A stretch of 35,632 nucleotides of DNA from an uncultured Brevinema sp. GTDB taxonomy: Bacteria; Spirochaetota; Brevinematia; Brevinematales; Brevinemataceae. The stretch lies in NCBI GenBank assembly GCA_947038195.1, contig CAMQVI010000013.1, forward strand, positions 1-35,632. Direction: 5' to 3'. Below, one piece after another: positions 17,686-25,779 of this stretch; the stretch's first letter is position 1, and every line of letters starts with the position of its first letter. The position numbers and the translations under genes are program-made. The notes beneath the pieces are model-generated. The model made no database searches. It was not told the origin of the DNA and saw only the letters and a list, made by a program, of their open reading frames with translations.

Positions 17686-18627
17686 ATGAAATATTTAGAG
17701 TTTGAAGAAGAGTTAAAAGAGATAGACCTAGCGATTAGTATTTTGCAAGGTGACCTTGAAACGGATTCCGAACAAACACACGCTTTAGAACACCAAAAAA
17801 ACGGACTTTTAAAAATCATCTACCAAAATCTCACCCCATGGCAGATCACTCAAGTAGCTCGTCATGAGAGTAGACCAGGTTTTGTTGATTATAGAGATAA
17901 TATGTTCAGTGATTTCCTTGAGATTCATGGAGATCGTTTATTTGGAGATGATGGAGCTATTATTACAGGATGGGCTACACTAAATAAAGAAAAATACATG
18001 GTTATAGGTCAAGAAAAAGGAAGTGATATAGAAACACGCCTTAAGAGAAATTTCGGAATGCCTAACCCTGAAGGCTATAGAAAAGCCTTGAGAGCGGCAC
18101 GTTTGGCTGAAAAATTCAAAAAACCTATCCTTACTTTTGTAGACACCCCAGGAGCTTTTCCTGGATTAGGTGCAGAAGAAAGAGGGCAAGGAGAAGCCAT
18201 CGCTAAAAACATCATGGAATTTTTTGGTATTAAGACCCCTATCGTAACTGTTGTTATCGGTGAAGGTGGGAGTGGGGGAGCTCTAGGGATTGCTGTGGCT
18301 GACAAAGTCGCTGTCTTAGAATATTCTATATATTCTGTGATTTCTCCTGAGTCTTGTGCCTCTATCTTATGGCATGATTCCAGTCGTTCTCAACAAGCGG
18401 CGGAAGCTCTAAAATACACTTCTAGCTATCTCAAAAAATTTGGGGTAGTAGATCACATTATCGAAGAACCTATTGGGGGAGCTCATCGAAATCATGAAGA
18501 GATGAGACATACCCTATCTAATTACCTCACAGATACGACAACGAAATTAAGAAAAAAATCAATACCCGAGTTACTCAAAGAGCGCTATGATAGATTCAGA
18601 CAGTTGGGTTATCATACTAATAGCTAA
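17686..18627 (+). CDS. accA: Acetyl-CoA carboxylase carboxyltransferase subunit alpha
   Basis: AccA pairs with AccD to move the carboxyl group from carboxybiotin to acetyl-CoA, giving malonyl-CoA for fatty acid synthesis in the cytoplasm. The 313-residue length is close to E. coli AccA (319). Signature stretches are RPGFVDYRDNMFSDFLEIHG, FVDTPGAFPGLGAEERGQGE, and the glycine-rich oxyanion loop GEGGSGGALG at 192-201, followed by EYSIYSVISPESCASILW. GGAG lies about eleven bases before the start, somewhat far. accD is not in this window. pfp follows after 22 bases on the same strand, so the two are probably cotranscribed. No clear promoter is seen in the 51 bases after the upstream terminator. 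Confidence 0.95.
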   Translation: MKYLEFEEELKEIDLAISILQGDLETDSEQTHALEHQKNGLLKIIYQNLTPWQITQVARHESRPGFVDYRDNMFSDFLEIHGDRLFGDDGAIITGWATLNKEKYMVIGQEKGSDIETRLKRNFGMPNPEGYRKALRAARLAEKFKKPILTFVDTPGAFPGLGAEERGQGEAIAKNIMEFFGIKTPIVTVVIGEGGSGGALGIAVADKVAVLEYSIYSVISPESCASILWHDSSRSQQAAEALKYTSSYLKKFGVVDHIIEEPIGGAHRNHEEMRHTLSNYLTDTTTKLRKKSIPELLKERYDRFRQLGYHTNS

Positions 18628-18649
18628 ATTATTTTAAGGAGACTATATT

Positions 18650-20377
18650 ATGAGTCAATTAAACAATAATCTAATCAATATGGAAAAACATCATTCTTCT
18701 TTCGAGAATTTTGTAAGATCCTTACCTGTGCCTATTTTAAAAGAGTTTGTTAAAGGATCTTCTTTACAAGCTGTAGATTTTAAAAAAACCAATGTCATTT
18801 TAAATACTAAAGATTCAGATGCCATCACTAAAGCTTTTCCTCTTTCTGTAGAAAAAAGCGAAAATAGAATGCTTATTGCAGAAGGTGTTCTTTCTGTAAA
18901 AGGTAAAAGAGTAGCGGCTTTATTTTCTGGAGGACCAGCCTCTGGAGGACACAATGTTGTCGTAGGGATAAAAAAAGCTTTAGGAGCTGATAACACCTTA
19001 CTTGCTACTAAAGTTGGGCCCAAAGGACTTCTAGCGGGAGATTTCTTTGAGATTACCGACGAAATGGTAAACAATATTTGTAATACAGGTGGCTTTGACT
19101 TTATGGGTTCCGACCGCACCAAAATCAAAACCGAAGCACAATTTTCTATGGTTAAAGATGTTGTTAAAAAACATAATATTGATACTATTATTATTATTGG
19201 AGGAGATGACTCTAATACTAATGCCGCTATCTTAGCAGAGGTTTTAGCTCCTCAAGGTGTGTCCGTAATAGGCGTACCTAAAACAATAGATGGAGATTTA
19301 CAATTAGGGGATTTACTTCCTATTTCCTTTGGTTTTGATACAGCTACTAAAATCTACTCCGAAATGGTAGGAAATATCCTTCAAGACACAGCATCTTCTC
19401 TTAAATATTGGCATTTCGTCAAAATCATGGGACGTGCAGCGAGTCATGTTGCCTTAGAAACCTGTCTCCAAACTCGTCCTGCTTATACTATCATTTCTGA
19501 AGAAGTTCTCGAAAAGAAAATGTCTTTATCCCAAGTTATCAACGATATCGCTAGTGTTATTAAAGTAAGAGTAGAAAAAGGCATTAATCATGGACTCGTT
19601 CTTATCCCAGAAGGATTTATCGAGTTTATTCCCGAAATGCGAACGATGCTTGCCGAAATGGATGAAATCATTGGACATAGTATGGAAGCTTTTACAGCTA
19701 TGGATATTGTCGCTAAAAAAGAATTTATTATTTCTAAATTAGAAGAAAAAACAGTTGTTCTTTACAATGAGCTACCATCTAGTATTCAAAGTATGCTTCT
19801 TTTAGATAGAGATTCCCATGGTAATTTACCTTTATCCCAAATTCCTACAGAAACCCTCGTTATAGAAATGGTAGCCCCTCGTATCAAAGAATTACAAGCT
19901 GCTGCTCCTAAAGATTCTTCTTTTGCTCACTATAAGTTCAATGCCCTTAACCATTTCTTTGGTTACGAAGGTAGATGTGGAGCCCCCACCTTGTTTGATG
20001 CGGCATACTGTATCAATTTAGGTCTTGTAGCAGGATCCCTTGCTTTAGGGGGACATACTGGTTATATGGCATCTATTACAGATTTGCAAACTGGTGGTAA
20101 AGCACAAGCTATTCCTCTTACAGGACTTCTAAATATAGAACGTAGACATGGACATGATGAGTTTGTTATCGAAAAAGCTCTCGTTAAGTTAAATTCTCCT
20201 GCTTTTGAATTTTTTGTTTCTCGTAGAAAAGCTTGGGCAGAAGGCGATTATTTCACTTCCCCAGGACCACGTCAGCTAATGGGACCTGTTGCTAAACTAG
20301 TACCTATTACCGTGGCTCTTAATAGAGGATACGAAAATCTAAAATTTGACTTAGGTAACGATACAGAAATTAAATAA
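18650..20377 (+). CDS. pfp: Pyrophosphate--fructose 6-phosphate 1-phosphotransferase
   Basis: The 575-residue cytoplasmic enzyme reversibly phosphorylates fructose 6-phosphate with pyrophosphate. Its phosphate-binding loop is FSGGPASGGHN (92-102). GGDDS at 184-188 has Asp where ATP-dependent enzymes have Gly (GGDGS), the marker of PPi use. PKTIDGD (210-216) carries the catalytic aspartate, and MGRAASH (260-266) and PEGFIEF contact the sugar phosphate. The length and the extended N-terminus match the long PFP clade found in spirochaetes and plants, not the 320-residue ATP type. AAGGAG precedes the start. It follows accA closely and ends at a hairpin. This implies a PPi-sparing glycolysis. Confidence 0.95.
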   Translation: MSQLNNNLINMEKHHSSFENFVRSLPVPILKEFVKGSSLQAVDFKKTNVILNTKDSDAITKAFPLSVEKSENRMLIAEGVLSVKGKRVAALFSGGPASGGHNVVVGIKKALGADNTLLATKVGPKGLLAGDFFEITDEMVNNICNTGGFDFMGSDRTKIKTEAQFSMVKDVVKKHNIDTIIIIGGDDSNTNAAILAEVLAPQGVSVIGVPKTIDGDLQLGDLLPISFGFDTATKIYSEMVGNILQDTASSLKYWHFVKIMGRAASHVALETCLQTRPAYTIISEEVLEKKMSLSQVINDIASVIKVRVEKGINHGLVLIPEGFIEFIPEMRTMLAEMDEIIGHSMEAFTAMDIVAKKEFIISKLEEKTVVLYNELPSSIQSMLLLDRDSHGNLPLSQIPTETLVIEMVAPRIKELQAAAPKDSSFAHYKFNALNHFFGYEGRCGAPTLFDAAYCINLGLVAGSLALGGHTGYMASITDLQTGGKAQAIPLTGLLNIERRHGHDEFVIEKALVKLNSPAFEFFVSRRKAWAEGDYFTSPGPRQLMGPVAKLVPITVALNRGYENLKFDLGNDTEIK

Positions 20378-20384
20378 TCTAAAC

Positions 20385-20414
20385 AATAAACCCTTTCCTA
20401 GTGAGAGGGTTTAT
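20385..20414. terminator. Terminator after pfp
   Basis: AATAAACCCT and AGGGTTTATT form a 10-base stem, followed by a short T-rich stretch. Confidence 0.75.
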
Positions 20415-20487
20415 TACTATTTTGAGTATCATTTAAAATGATAAAAACATATAAGGGTAGCGAATAATAGAGAGGGAAACGTTCTCC

Positions 20488-20516
20488 TTGAGTTTTCAGC
20501 CGAAATATGCTATTAT
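20488..20516 (+). promoter_or_regulatory. Promoter of the small membrane protein gene
   Basis: TTGAGT and TATTAT are 17 bases apart, giving a 5' leader of about 70 bases before the start at 20596. Confidence 0.55.
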
Positions 20517-20595
20517 ATCAAATCCAATATCTTGCTAAAAGAGAGTTTTATCATTATCTTTTAGGAAATAAATAAAATATAAAAAGGAAAAAACA

Positions 20596-21012
20596 ATGGC
20601 TACTACCGTATTATTAAGAAACAAAGAAAAAGGTAAAACCAAATTAGGAATTCTAGGATTTTCATGGACAACCTTCTTTTTTGGCTTATTTGTCCCCCTC
20701 TTTCGTAAAGATTTTAAAATGTTCTTACCCTTCTTCCTTGTCTATCTTGGTGCTTTTTACTTTATGCCTTATCAATATGTCGAGATAGATGGTATGGTTA
20801 CTTTTCAAATGACAGATGATATGGGTATTTATAGTATGCTGAGTTCTGTGTTCTACGTTTTGGTAAATATCTTAGGTGCTTTTTTCTACAACAATCTCTA
20901 CACGAAAGGTTTAGTTAAAAAAGGTTTTTATCCTGTGACTGTGGAAGAAAAACACCTTCTGGGATCTTATAATATTTCCGTACCTGAAGATTTTGATGAC
21001 GACGACGAGTAA
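20596..21012 (+). CDS. Small membrane protein, HrgC/DUF2628-like
   Basis: The 138-residue product opens with a short polar stretch and then GFSWTTFFFGLFVPLFRKDF, a pattern I associate with the HrgC/DUF2628 group of small inner-membrane proteins. Hydrophobic segments lie near residues 20-38, 45-57 and 80-97, so two or three membrane helices are likely. The C-terminus is strongly acidic (EDFDDDDE). The function is unknown. AAAGGA precedes the start. The gene has its own promoter, and the next gene has another, so it is probably transcribed alone or with read-through. Confidence 0.65.
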   Translation: MATTVLLRNKEKGKTKLGILGFSWTTFFFGLFVPLFRKDFKMFLPFFLVYLGAFYFMPYQYVEIDGMVTFQMTDDMGIYSMLSSVFYVLVNILGAFFYNNLYTKGLVKKGFYPVTVEEKHLLGSYNISVPEDFDDDDE

Positions 21013-21024
21013 AACCAATAGATA

Positions 21025-21053
21025 TTGAGTTTTAAATAAAAATATGTTATAAT
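21025..21053 (+). promoter_or_regulatory. Promoter of the outer-membrane barrel gene
   Basis: TTGAGT, 17 bases, TATAAT. The same -35 hexamer is used upstream of the previous gene. The predicted start of transcription is about 20 bases before the coding start. Confidence 0.7.
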
Positions 21054-21081
21054 GTGAGCAATAGATACAAGGAAATAATTA

Positions 21082-22635
21082 ATGATAAAATTCCTATTTC
21101 TCTTGCTCATTTTTGCTTATAATAATTTGTGGGCACAAGATGATGGGATTATTCTTCCTGATTTAGAGCTTATCATCGAAGATCAAAGTTCTTTAAAAAC
21201 CGTGCAAAACACAGAAGAAGCCATCCTTAGAGAACGTAACCCTCAATTTCAAGACGTTTATTTAGAAGAGTTATCGGCTACTATTGCTGATGCCTCTCTT
21301 AATTCTGCCATCACTCAAAGAGATAACAATAGACTTTCCTATGTCCAATTTTCCTACGGATCTTTCAATAATTCCCTAATAGAAGCCTACTCCCAAAATC
21401 TCATCAACAATTTATTCTATAGGATTTCCTATCAAGGACAATTTCATGATAATGTTACCCTGCATGGGAACAGCATCCCCAACACCAAATTCTATAAAAA
21501 CATCTTAGATATTTATTTCTCTTACGCTTTACCCAATACTATTTTTGATGTGGGCTTATCCTACGAACAACATAAAAACAGTTTCTTTAATAATCCTCTC
21601 AACAATCAACACACCCACTATATCCCTATATACTTCGATACCAAATACTGGGTAAATGATATTTCTCATATAGATGTGCTTCTTGCTGGGGGCTTTACGG
21701 TACTAGAATTTCAAGATTTAGAAGGTATCAAAAACAAAGACACCCTATTTGTGGATAGTAAATTGAGTCTAGACTATAAAGCCAACCACACAGATTGGAA
21801 CTATTTAGAGCTGGGCGTTAATTATGAAATTAACGATTACGAGGGGAATACACTTAGTCATTTGGCGTCTTTAAGACTTGTAAGTGATTTCCTCCTCCCA
21901 AAAGGTTTTAGTATAAGAATGGGGGCGACACTTATAGGCTCTTCCTTAGATACTGTCTATGGATGGCCAGAGTTTTCCTTTAACTACGATTACCTAGGTA
22001 GATTTTCAGTATCTCTTAAAATGACAGGAGATTACAATCTCTACAATGCCCAAAAAGCCTCTAAAGAAGAACAGCTTTTTTCTTTAGATCCTAGCCCTGA
22101 ATCTCGTTGGATTTATGCTCTATCTCTTAGAGTATTTCCCAGTCCTTATTTTTGGATGGAGGGAGCAGTGGAATACAGCGATTATCAAAATAAAAGAATC
22201 TACGAGTATAACCCTAGTGAAAAACTATATTCCTTCATCCAATCGGGAAAAGTAGGAGTTTTAGCTTCTAAAATTAGTTTAGGATCAGAAGTAAACGACA
22301 TTTTTGATCTAAAAGCTTCCTATGTCTATGAAGATATCCCTAAAGATTGGCTTCTCTATAGCCCTCACATGTTCGAATTAGTCATAGGTTTAGGCTATGC
22401 TCCTGTGGGATTCCGTTTTGAAACTACTCTTATATTATACGGAAGACGCTTGCTCACGGATACAGAAGAGGTAGCCTTAAGCCCCTTATTAAATTTCAAA
22501 GTATCCCAAAAAGTCACCAAGGTTGCAGAATTATTCATAGAACTAAACAATGTATTAAATCAAGACATTCAATATATTTCTGGAAAATACTATGGAGGGA
22601 TTCAAGCTTACGGAGGCGTCAAGCTTAATTTCTAG
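21082..22635 (+). CDS. Outer-membrane beta-barrel protein, TonB-receptor-barrel-like without a plug
   Basis: The 517-residue product has a signal peptide (MIKFLFLLL..., cleavage near NNLWAQ) and then about 60 acidic residues. The rest alternates hydrophobic and polar residues, rich in aromatic positions, as in transmembrane beta-strands (for example YRISYQGQF, FSIRMGATLIG, RFSVSLKMTGDY). It ends VKLNF, the terminal aromatic residue recognised by the Bam machinery. The last segment, LFIELNNVLNQDIQYISG, resembles the last strands of TonB-dependent receptors. No plug domain and no convincing TonB box are visible, and the protein is short for that family. Role and ligand are unknown. The exported S55 protein gene begins 100 bases after it. 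Confidence 0.75.
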   Translation: MIKFLFLLLIFAYNNLWAQDDGIILPDLELIIEDQSSLKTVQNTEEAILRERNPQFQDVYLEELSATIADASLNSAITQRDNNRLSYVQFSYGSFNNSLIEAYSQNLINNLFYRISYQGQFHDNVTLHGNSIPNTKFYKNILDIYFSYALPNTIFDVGLSYEQHKNSFFNNPLNNQHTHYIPIYFDTKYWVNDISHIDVLLAGGFTVLEFQDLEGIKNKDTLFVDSKLSLDYKANHTDWNYLELGVNYEINDYEGNTLSHLASLRLVSDFLLPKGFSIRMGATLIGSSLDTVYGWPEFSFNYDYLGRFSVSLKMTGDYNLYNAQKASKEEQLFSLDPSPESRWIYALSLRVFPSPYFWMEGAVEYSDYQNKRIYEYNPSEKLYSFIQSGKVGVLASKISLGSEVNDIFDLKASYVYEDIPKDWLLYSPHMFELVIGLGYAPVGFRFETTLILYGRRLLTDTEEVALSPLLNFKVSQKVTKVAELFIELNNVLNQDIQYISGKYYGGIQAYGGVKLNF

Positions 22636-22648
22636 GGGCTCACCACAC

Positions 22649-22700
22649 ACAAAGGGGGCTACAAAAAGGACACTAACTCATAAAGGGTGCTATAAAAAAT
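22649..22700 (+). repeat. Imperfect direct repeat between the barrel gene and the S55 gene
   Basis: ACAAAGGGGGCTACAAAAA (from 22649) and ATAAAGGGTGCTATAAAAA (from 22680) are near-copies 31 bases apart. They lie in the short gap upstream of the next ribosome site. The role is unknown. Confidence 0.5.
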
Positions 22701-22735
22701 CCTCTAAAAGAACAATATACAAAGGACATGATACA

Positions 22736-24442
22736 ATGCTAAAAAAAATGCTATTTTTATTAATTTTCACCACTTCAATACATGCTCAAAATAACGAAGA
22801 ATTCTTTAATGCTGAAGATTTAAAACCAGGGATGAAAGGATATGCTCTCACCGTTTTTCAAGGAACAGAGCCAGAAAAAATGGACTTAGAGGTTATTGCC
22901 TACATGCCCAATCGCCTCACGAAAGCAGGTTTTATTTTAGTAAGGCTTTCTGGAGCTAATGTAGAACGTACTAGAGTTGCTGCTGGAATGAGTGGGAGCC
23001 CTGTTTATATAGAAGGTAAGTTAGTAGGAGCTTTGGCATATACATGGGCTAATGCAAGAGAGCTTCTCGCAGGCATTGTCCCCATACAAGATATGATCTC
23101 TGATAAAGAGAGGGCTTCGTATACATCTTTTGCCCCTCCCCAGTCTACCCCCATTCAAACTTCTTGGGCTATTCAAGGTATTGATAACGATGAGCTTCTA
23201 AAAGCCTTACAAGACACTACCCCATTGACAGCGCCTATTAGAGGTACAGAAGAATTTATAACGATACCTTCCTCTCGTACTAATGGAGTTGCCCCCTTAA
23301 AAGGAGGAGATGCCGTTGCTATTAAACTAATGGAAGGAGATATTAATATTGCTTCTATTGGTACTGTTACCTATGTAGACGGTGAAGACGTTTATATTTA
23401 TGGACATCCAATGGATAGTGCAGGCCCCGTTAGTTTACCCCTGTCAAAAGCCACAATTTACGATATTATGGCAAGTACAGAGCTTTCTTTTAAATTAGGA
23501 GCTGCCCTCCCCGAAACTATCGGTTCTACCATGTTTGACGGAATGTCCTCTGTCTACGGAAGATTCGATAAACAAGCTCTAATGATCCCTGTAGCGATAA
23601 ACATCAAAGGTAAAAATTACTCCAATAGCTACCATTTTAACATCGCTCGTTCTCGTAGATATCTCCCTGTATTATTAGGGGTAGGCATAGGAGCTGTATT
23701 AGAAAGAGAATTAGGAAGCAATATAGAGAAAAAAATCAATCTATCATGGAATCTCGAATTCACCAATGATCAAGTGATTAACAACGAAGTTACTTGGGTA
23801 AAGAACACCTACTATAGACCGGGATCTATCCAAGATTATTGGGAAAATTACCTATCTATTTTATGGGAAAATGAGCTTGTTCAGCTTATCCCCGAAAAAT
23901 TAACTTTTGATCTCACCATAGAAGATGAAGTATACGATTATTATATAGTCAATGGACTCAAATCCAGTAGAGATACGTACTTTGCAGGAGAGAGTGTAGA
24001 TTTACAAGTTTCCTTCCAAAAATACCTTACAGACATCAGCTACACCAATATCAATATTCCCCTTTCTAAGAGTTTAATAGAAGGGACTTATACATTACTC
24101 GTAGGCAGTGCCTTAGAAATAGAAACTAGTTTAATAGACCAATTCTACGATTATTATGCTATTAGAACAGAAGACCAGCTCCTCAATGAGCTAAAAAAAC
24201 CTATAAACTCCAATCAGCTAATCGCAGTACTTATTGACTCTAGAACAGGTAGTATAGCAGGGAACACCTTTCTTGGTAATTTTCCAGAGTCCCGACGATC
24301 CTTATTTGAGAGTATAGATTATGAAGGGAAAGACCTTCTATCCCCTAAACTCATAGAAACAAAATACGAAATGAGTGACCCCGTGATAGGCAGTAGATCC
24401 CTAACTATTACAGTTGTAAACCCTGAGCCTATTACGGACTAA
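22736..24442 (+). CDS. Exported SpoIVB-type (S55) serine peptidase family protein
   Basis: The 568-residue product has a signal peptide ending near SIHAQ, so it acts in the periplasm or at the surface. The domain follows at once: LKPGMKGYALTVFQGTEPE, FILVRLSGANVE, then AAGMSGSPVYIEGKLVGALAY with candidate nucleophile Ser86 (GMSGSP), and later YVDGEDVYIYGHPM with candidate His224. This combination is what I know as the SpoIVB/S55 domain in spirochaetes and other non-spore formers. In Bacillus SpoIVB the His precedes the Ser; here the order is reversed. About 250 residues of uncertain fold complete the protein. I start at 22736, preceded by AAAGGA; an upstream in-frame ATG overlaps the barrel gene and would destroy the signal peptide. 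Proteolytic activity is inferred. Confidence 0.8.
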   Translation: MLKKMLFLLIFTTSIHAQNNEEFFNAEDLKPGMKGYALTVFQGTEPEKMDLEVIAYMPNRLTKAGFILVRLSGANVERTRVAAGMSGSPVYIEGKLVGALAYTWANARELLAGIVPIQDMISDKERASYTSFAPPQSTPIQTSWAIQGIDNDELLKALQDTTPLTAPIRGTEEFITIPSSRTNGVAPLKGGDAVAIKLMEGDINIASIGTVTYVDGEDVYIYGHPMDSAGPVSLPLSKATIYDIMASTELSFKLGAALPETIGSTMFDGMSSVYGRFDKQALMIPVAINIKGKNYSNSYHFNIARSRRYLPVLLGVGIGAVLERELGSNIEKKINLSWNLEFTNDQVINNEVTWVKNTYYRPGSIQDYWENYLSILWENELVQLIPEKLTFDLTIEDEVYDYYIVNGLKSSRDTYFAGESVDLQVSFQKYLTDISYTNINIPLSKSLIEGTYTLLVGSALEIETSLIDQFYDYYAIRTEDQLLNELKKPINSNQLIAVLIDSRTGSIAGNTFLGNFPESRRSLFESIDYEGKDLLSPKLIETKYEMSDPVIGSRSLTITVVNPEPITD

Positions 24443-24487
24443 TGCAAAAACAAGTTCTGTAAAGGGACATACTAATTATTTTGAAAT

Positions 24488-24534
24488 AAAAAAAGACCTG
24501 AAATATCATTTATGGATATTTTAGGTCTTTTTTA
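24488..24534. terminator. Bidirectional terminator after the S55 gene
   Basis: AAAAAAGACCTGAAATATC pairs with GATATTTTAGGTCTTTTTT, with one mismatch, around a short loop. It has A and T runs on the outer sides. The remaining gap to 24670 contains a small CACC-AAAAG-GGTG hairpin near 24630, perhaps the lacI terminator. Confidence 0.85.
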
Positions 24535-24670
24535 TAATTCAATTTTTTTATGGATTTAATTACTACTATATCAGTACTTTGTCCCGTATTAACTATATCC
24601 TTGTCATCGTCCCGGGCTAAAAGAAACACCAAAAGGGTGAAAAAATCAATAATTTTCATATGTCAACACC

Positions 24671-25639
24671 CTAAAGAATGACTTGCTCTGAGCCATGTAA
24701 ATAAATAGTAGATTCTATAAATAATGTGGTTTTTGTGGAAGATAAAGGATTGTAATTTAATAATAGCTTACTTGCTTGTAGGCCTATTTTACGAGCTGGA
24801 AGAGAGATAATAGACAAAGGAAAACTTAACAAATCTCTTTGGGGTAAAAAATCGAAAGCGATGCACCGTATATCTTCAGGAATACGTAGTTTTAAATGTT
24901 TGATAGCCCTTAAAAAGCTGTAGCTGATTGTTTGATTTCCCAGAATAAAACAATCATAATATTTTTTTTCTAATATTTTTTGACAGAGCTGATAATCCAA
25001 GGACTCATCGCTAAATTCCCCATAAAATATGCGTTCTCCAGAAAGATTCTGAGCGTTAAAAACATCTTCTACTCCTCTCGCCCTTTCTTTGGCGGTATAG
25101 GTATCTAAAGCTCCATTAATAAAAGCAGGATTTTTATTCCCTTCTTTTATCAATAAACTCACGGCTTCTTTTGCTAATTCGTAATTATCTAATAATACTT
25201 TTACCTTTATGTCAGGATGATCTATATCACGATCTATTAGAATAATTCTTTGATTTAATTTTTGAGGTAAAGCAGGGATTTGAACATGAGAGCTAGGAAG
25301 CCATACAATCCCTGTTTTATAGTTATTAGGGATAGAGTTTAAGATCTCTAATTCTTTTTTTGTATTATCATCAGTAAAATGGAGTATAGGAGCTATATGA
25401 TATTTATATAAGTGATCTACAATACTTGAAACAATATCACTAAAAAAAGAGTTGGTAATATTAGGAATAATAATGTGTACTTCTCCTAAAGAGCTCTTTG
25501 AAGGACTGCTAGAATTTTTTGCATAAAAAGGCTCTAAAATACTCCAAGTCTGAGCTTTTACGGATCTAGGATCTTTAAATGCTTTACAAATCGTAGCGCT
25601 TGATATTCCTGTTAATTTAGTAATTTCTCTAATAGTCAT
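24671..25639 (-). CDS. LacI-family transcriptional regulator of the ribose operon
   Basis: The 322-residue product has a compact N-terminal helix-turn-helix, TIREITKLTGISSATICKAF, then a hinge and a periplasmic-binding-protein-like effector domain with VHIIIPNITNSFFSDIVSS and LIDRDIDHPDIKVKVLLDNY. This is the RbsR/PurR layout. I start at the internal ATG (complement of 25637-25639) because the HTH begins right after it; the longer frame to 25708 runs through the operator repeats. The ribosome site is distant and weak. It is divergent from rbsKDACB and separated by interlocking palindromes, so it probably represses that operon, with ribose or a phosphorylated derivative as inducer (inferred). 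Confidence 0.85.
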   Translation of the reverse strand: MTIREITKLTGISSATICKAFKDPRSVKAQTWSILEPFYAKNSSSPSKSSLGEVHIIIPNITNSFFSDIVSSIVDHLYKYHIAPILHFTDDNTKKELEILNSIPNNYKTGIVWLPSSHVQIPALPQKLNQRIILIDRDIDHPDIKVKVLLDNYELAKEAVSLLIKEGNKNPAFINGALDTYTAKERARGVEDVFNAQNLSGERIFYGEFSDESLDYQLCQKILEKKYYDCFILGNQTISYSFLRAIKHLKLRIPEDIRCIAFDFLPQRDLLSFPLSIISLPARKIGLQASKLLLNYNPLSSTKTTLFIESTIYLHGSEQVIL

Positions 25640-25679
25640 AATGTTTTCAATCCTTAAGTATATAGATTTTAGTGTTTTA

Positions 25680-25762
25680 AAATTATAAAAATAAAACAAT
25701 GAAAACATATTGTTTTATTTTTATAATTTGTTATAATATTAGTATAACAAATTATAAAAATA
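25680..25762. promoter_or_regulatory. Interlocking inverted repeats between lacI-type gene and rbsK
   Basis: A perfect 21-base inverted repeat (25680-25700 and 25709-25729, 8-base loop) overlaps a perfect 20-base inverted repeat (25716-25735 and 25743-25762, 7-base loop). The middle arm serves both. All share AAATTATAAAAATA or its complement. They cover the rbs promoter, so they probably are operators for the divergent regulator. They could alternatively form RNA hairpins. Confidence 0.75.
25710..25737 (+). promoter_or_regulatory. Promoter of the rbs operon
   Basis: TTGTTT (25710-25715), 16 bases, then TATAAT (25732-25737). Both elements lie inside the operator palindromes. Confidence 0.6.
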
Positions 25763-25779
25763 TTGCAAGGAATTTAAGT

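Noticed and set aside
18691-19128. 145-codon minus-strand frame inside pfp
   Set aside because: It is antisense to conserved catalytic parts of the phosphofructokinase and has no start signals.
22592-22735. N-terminal extension of the S55 protein
   Set aside because: It overlaps the barrel gene and would place the signal peptide in the interior of the protein.
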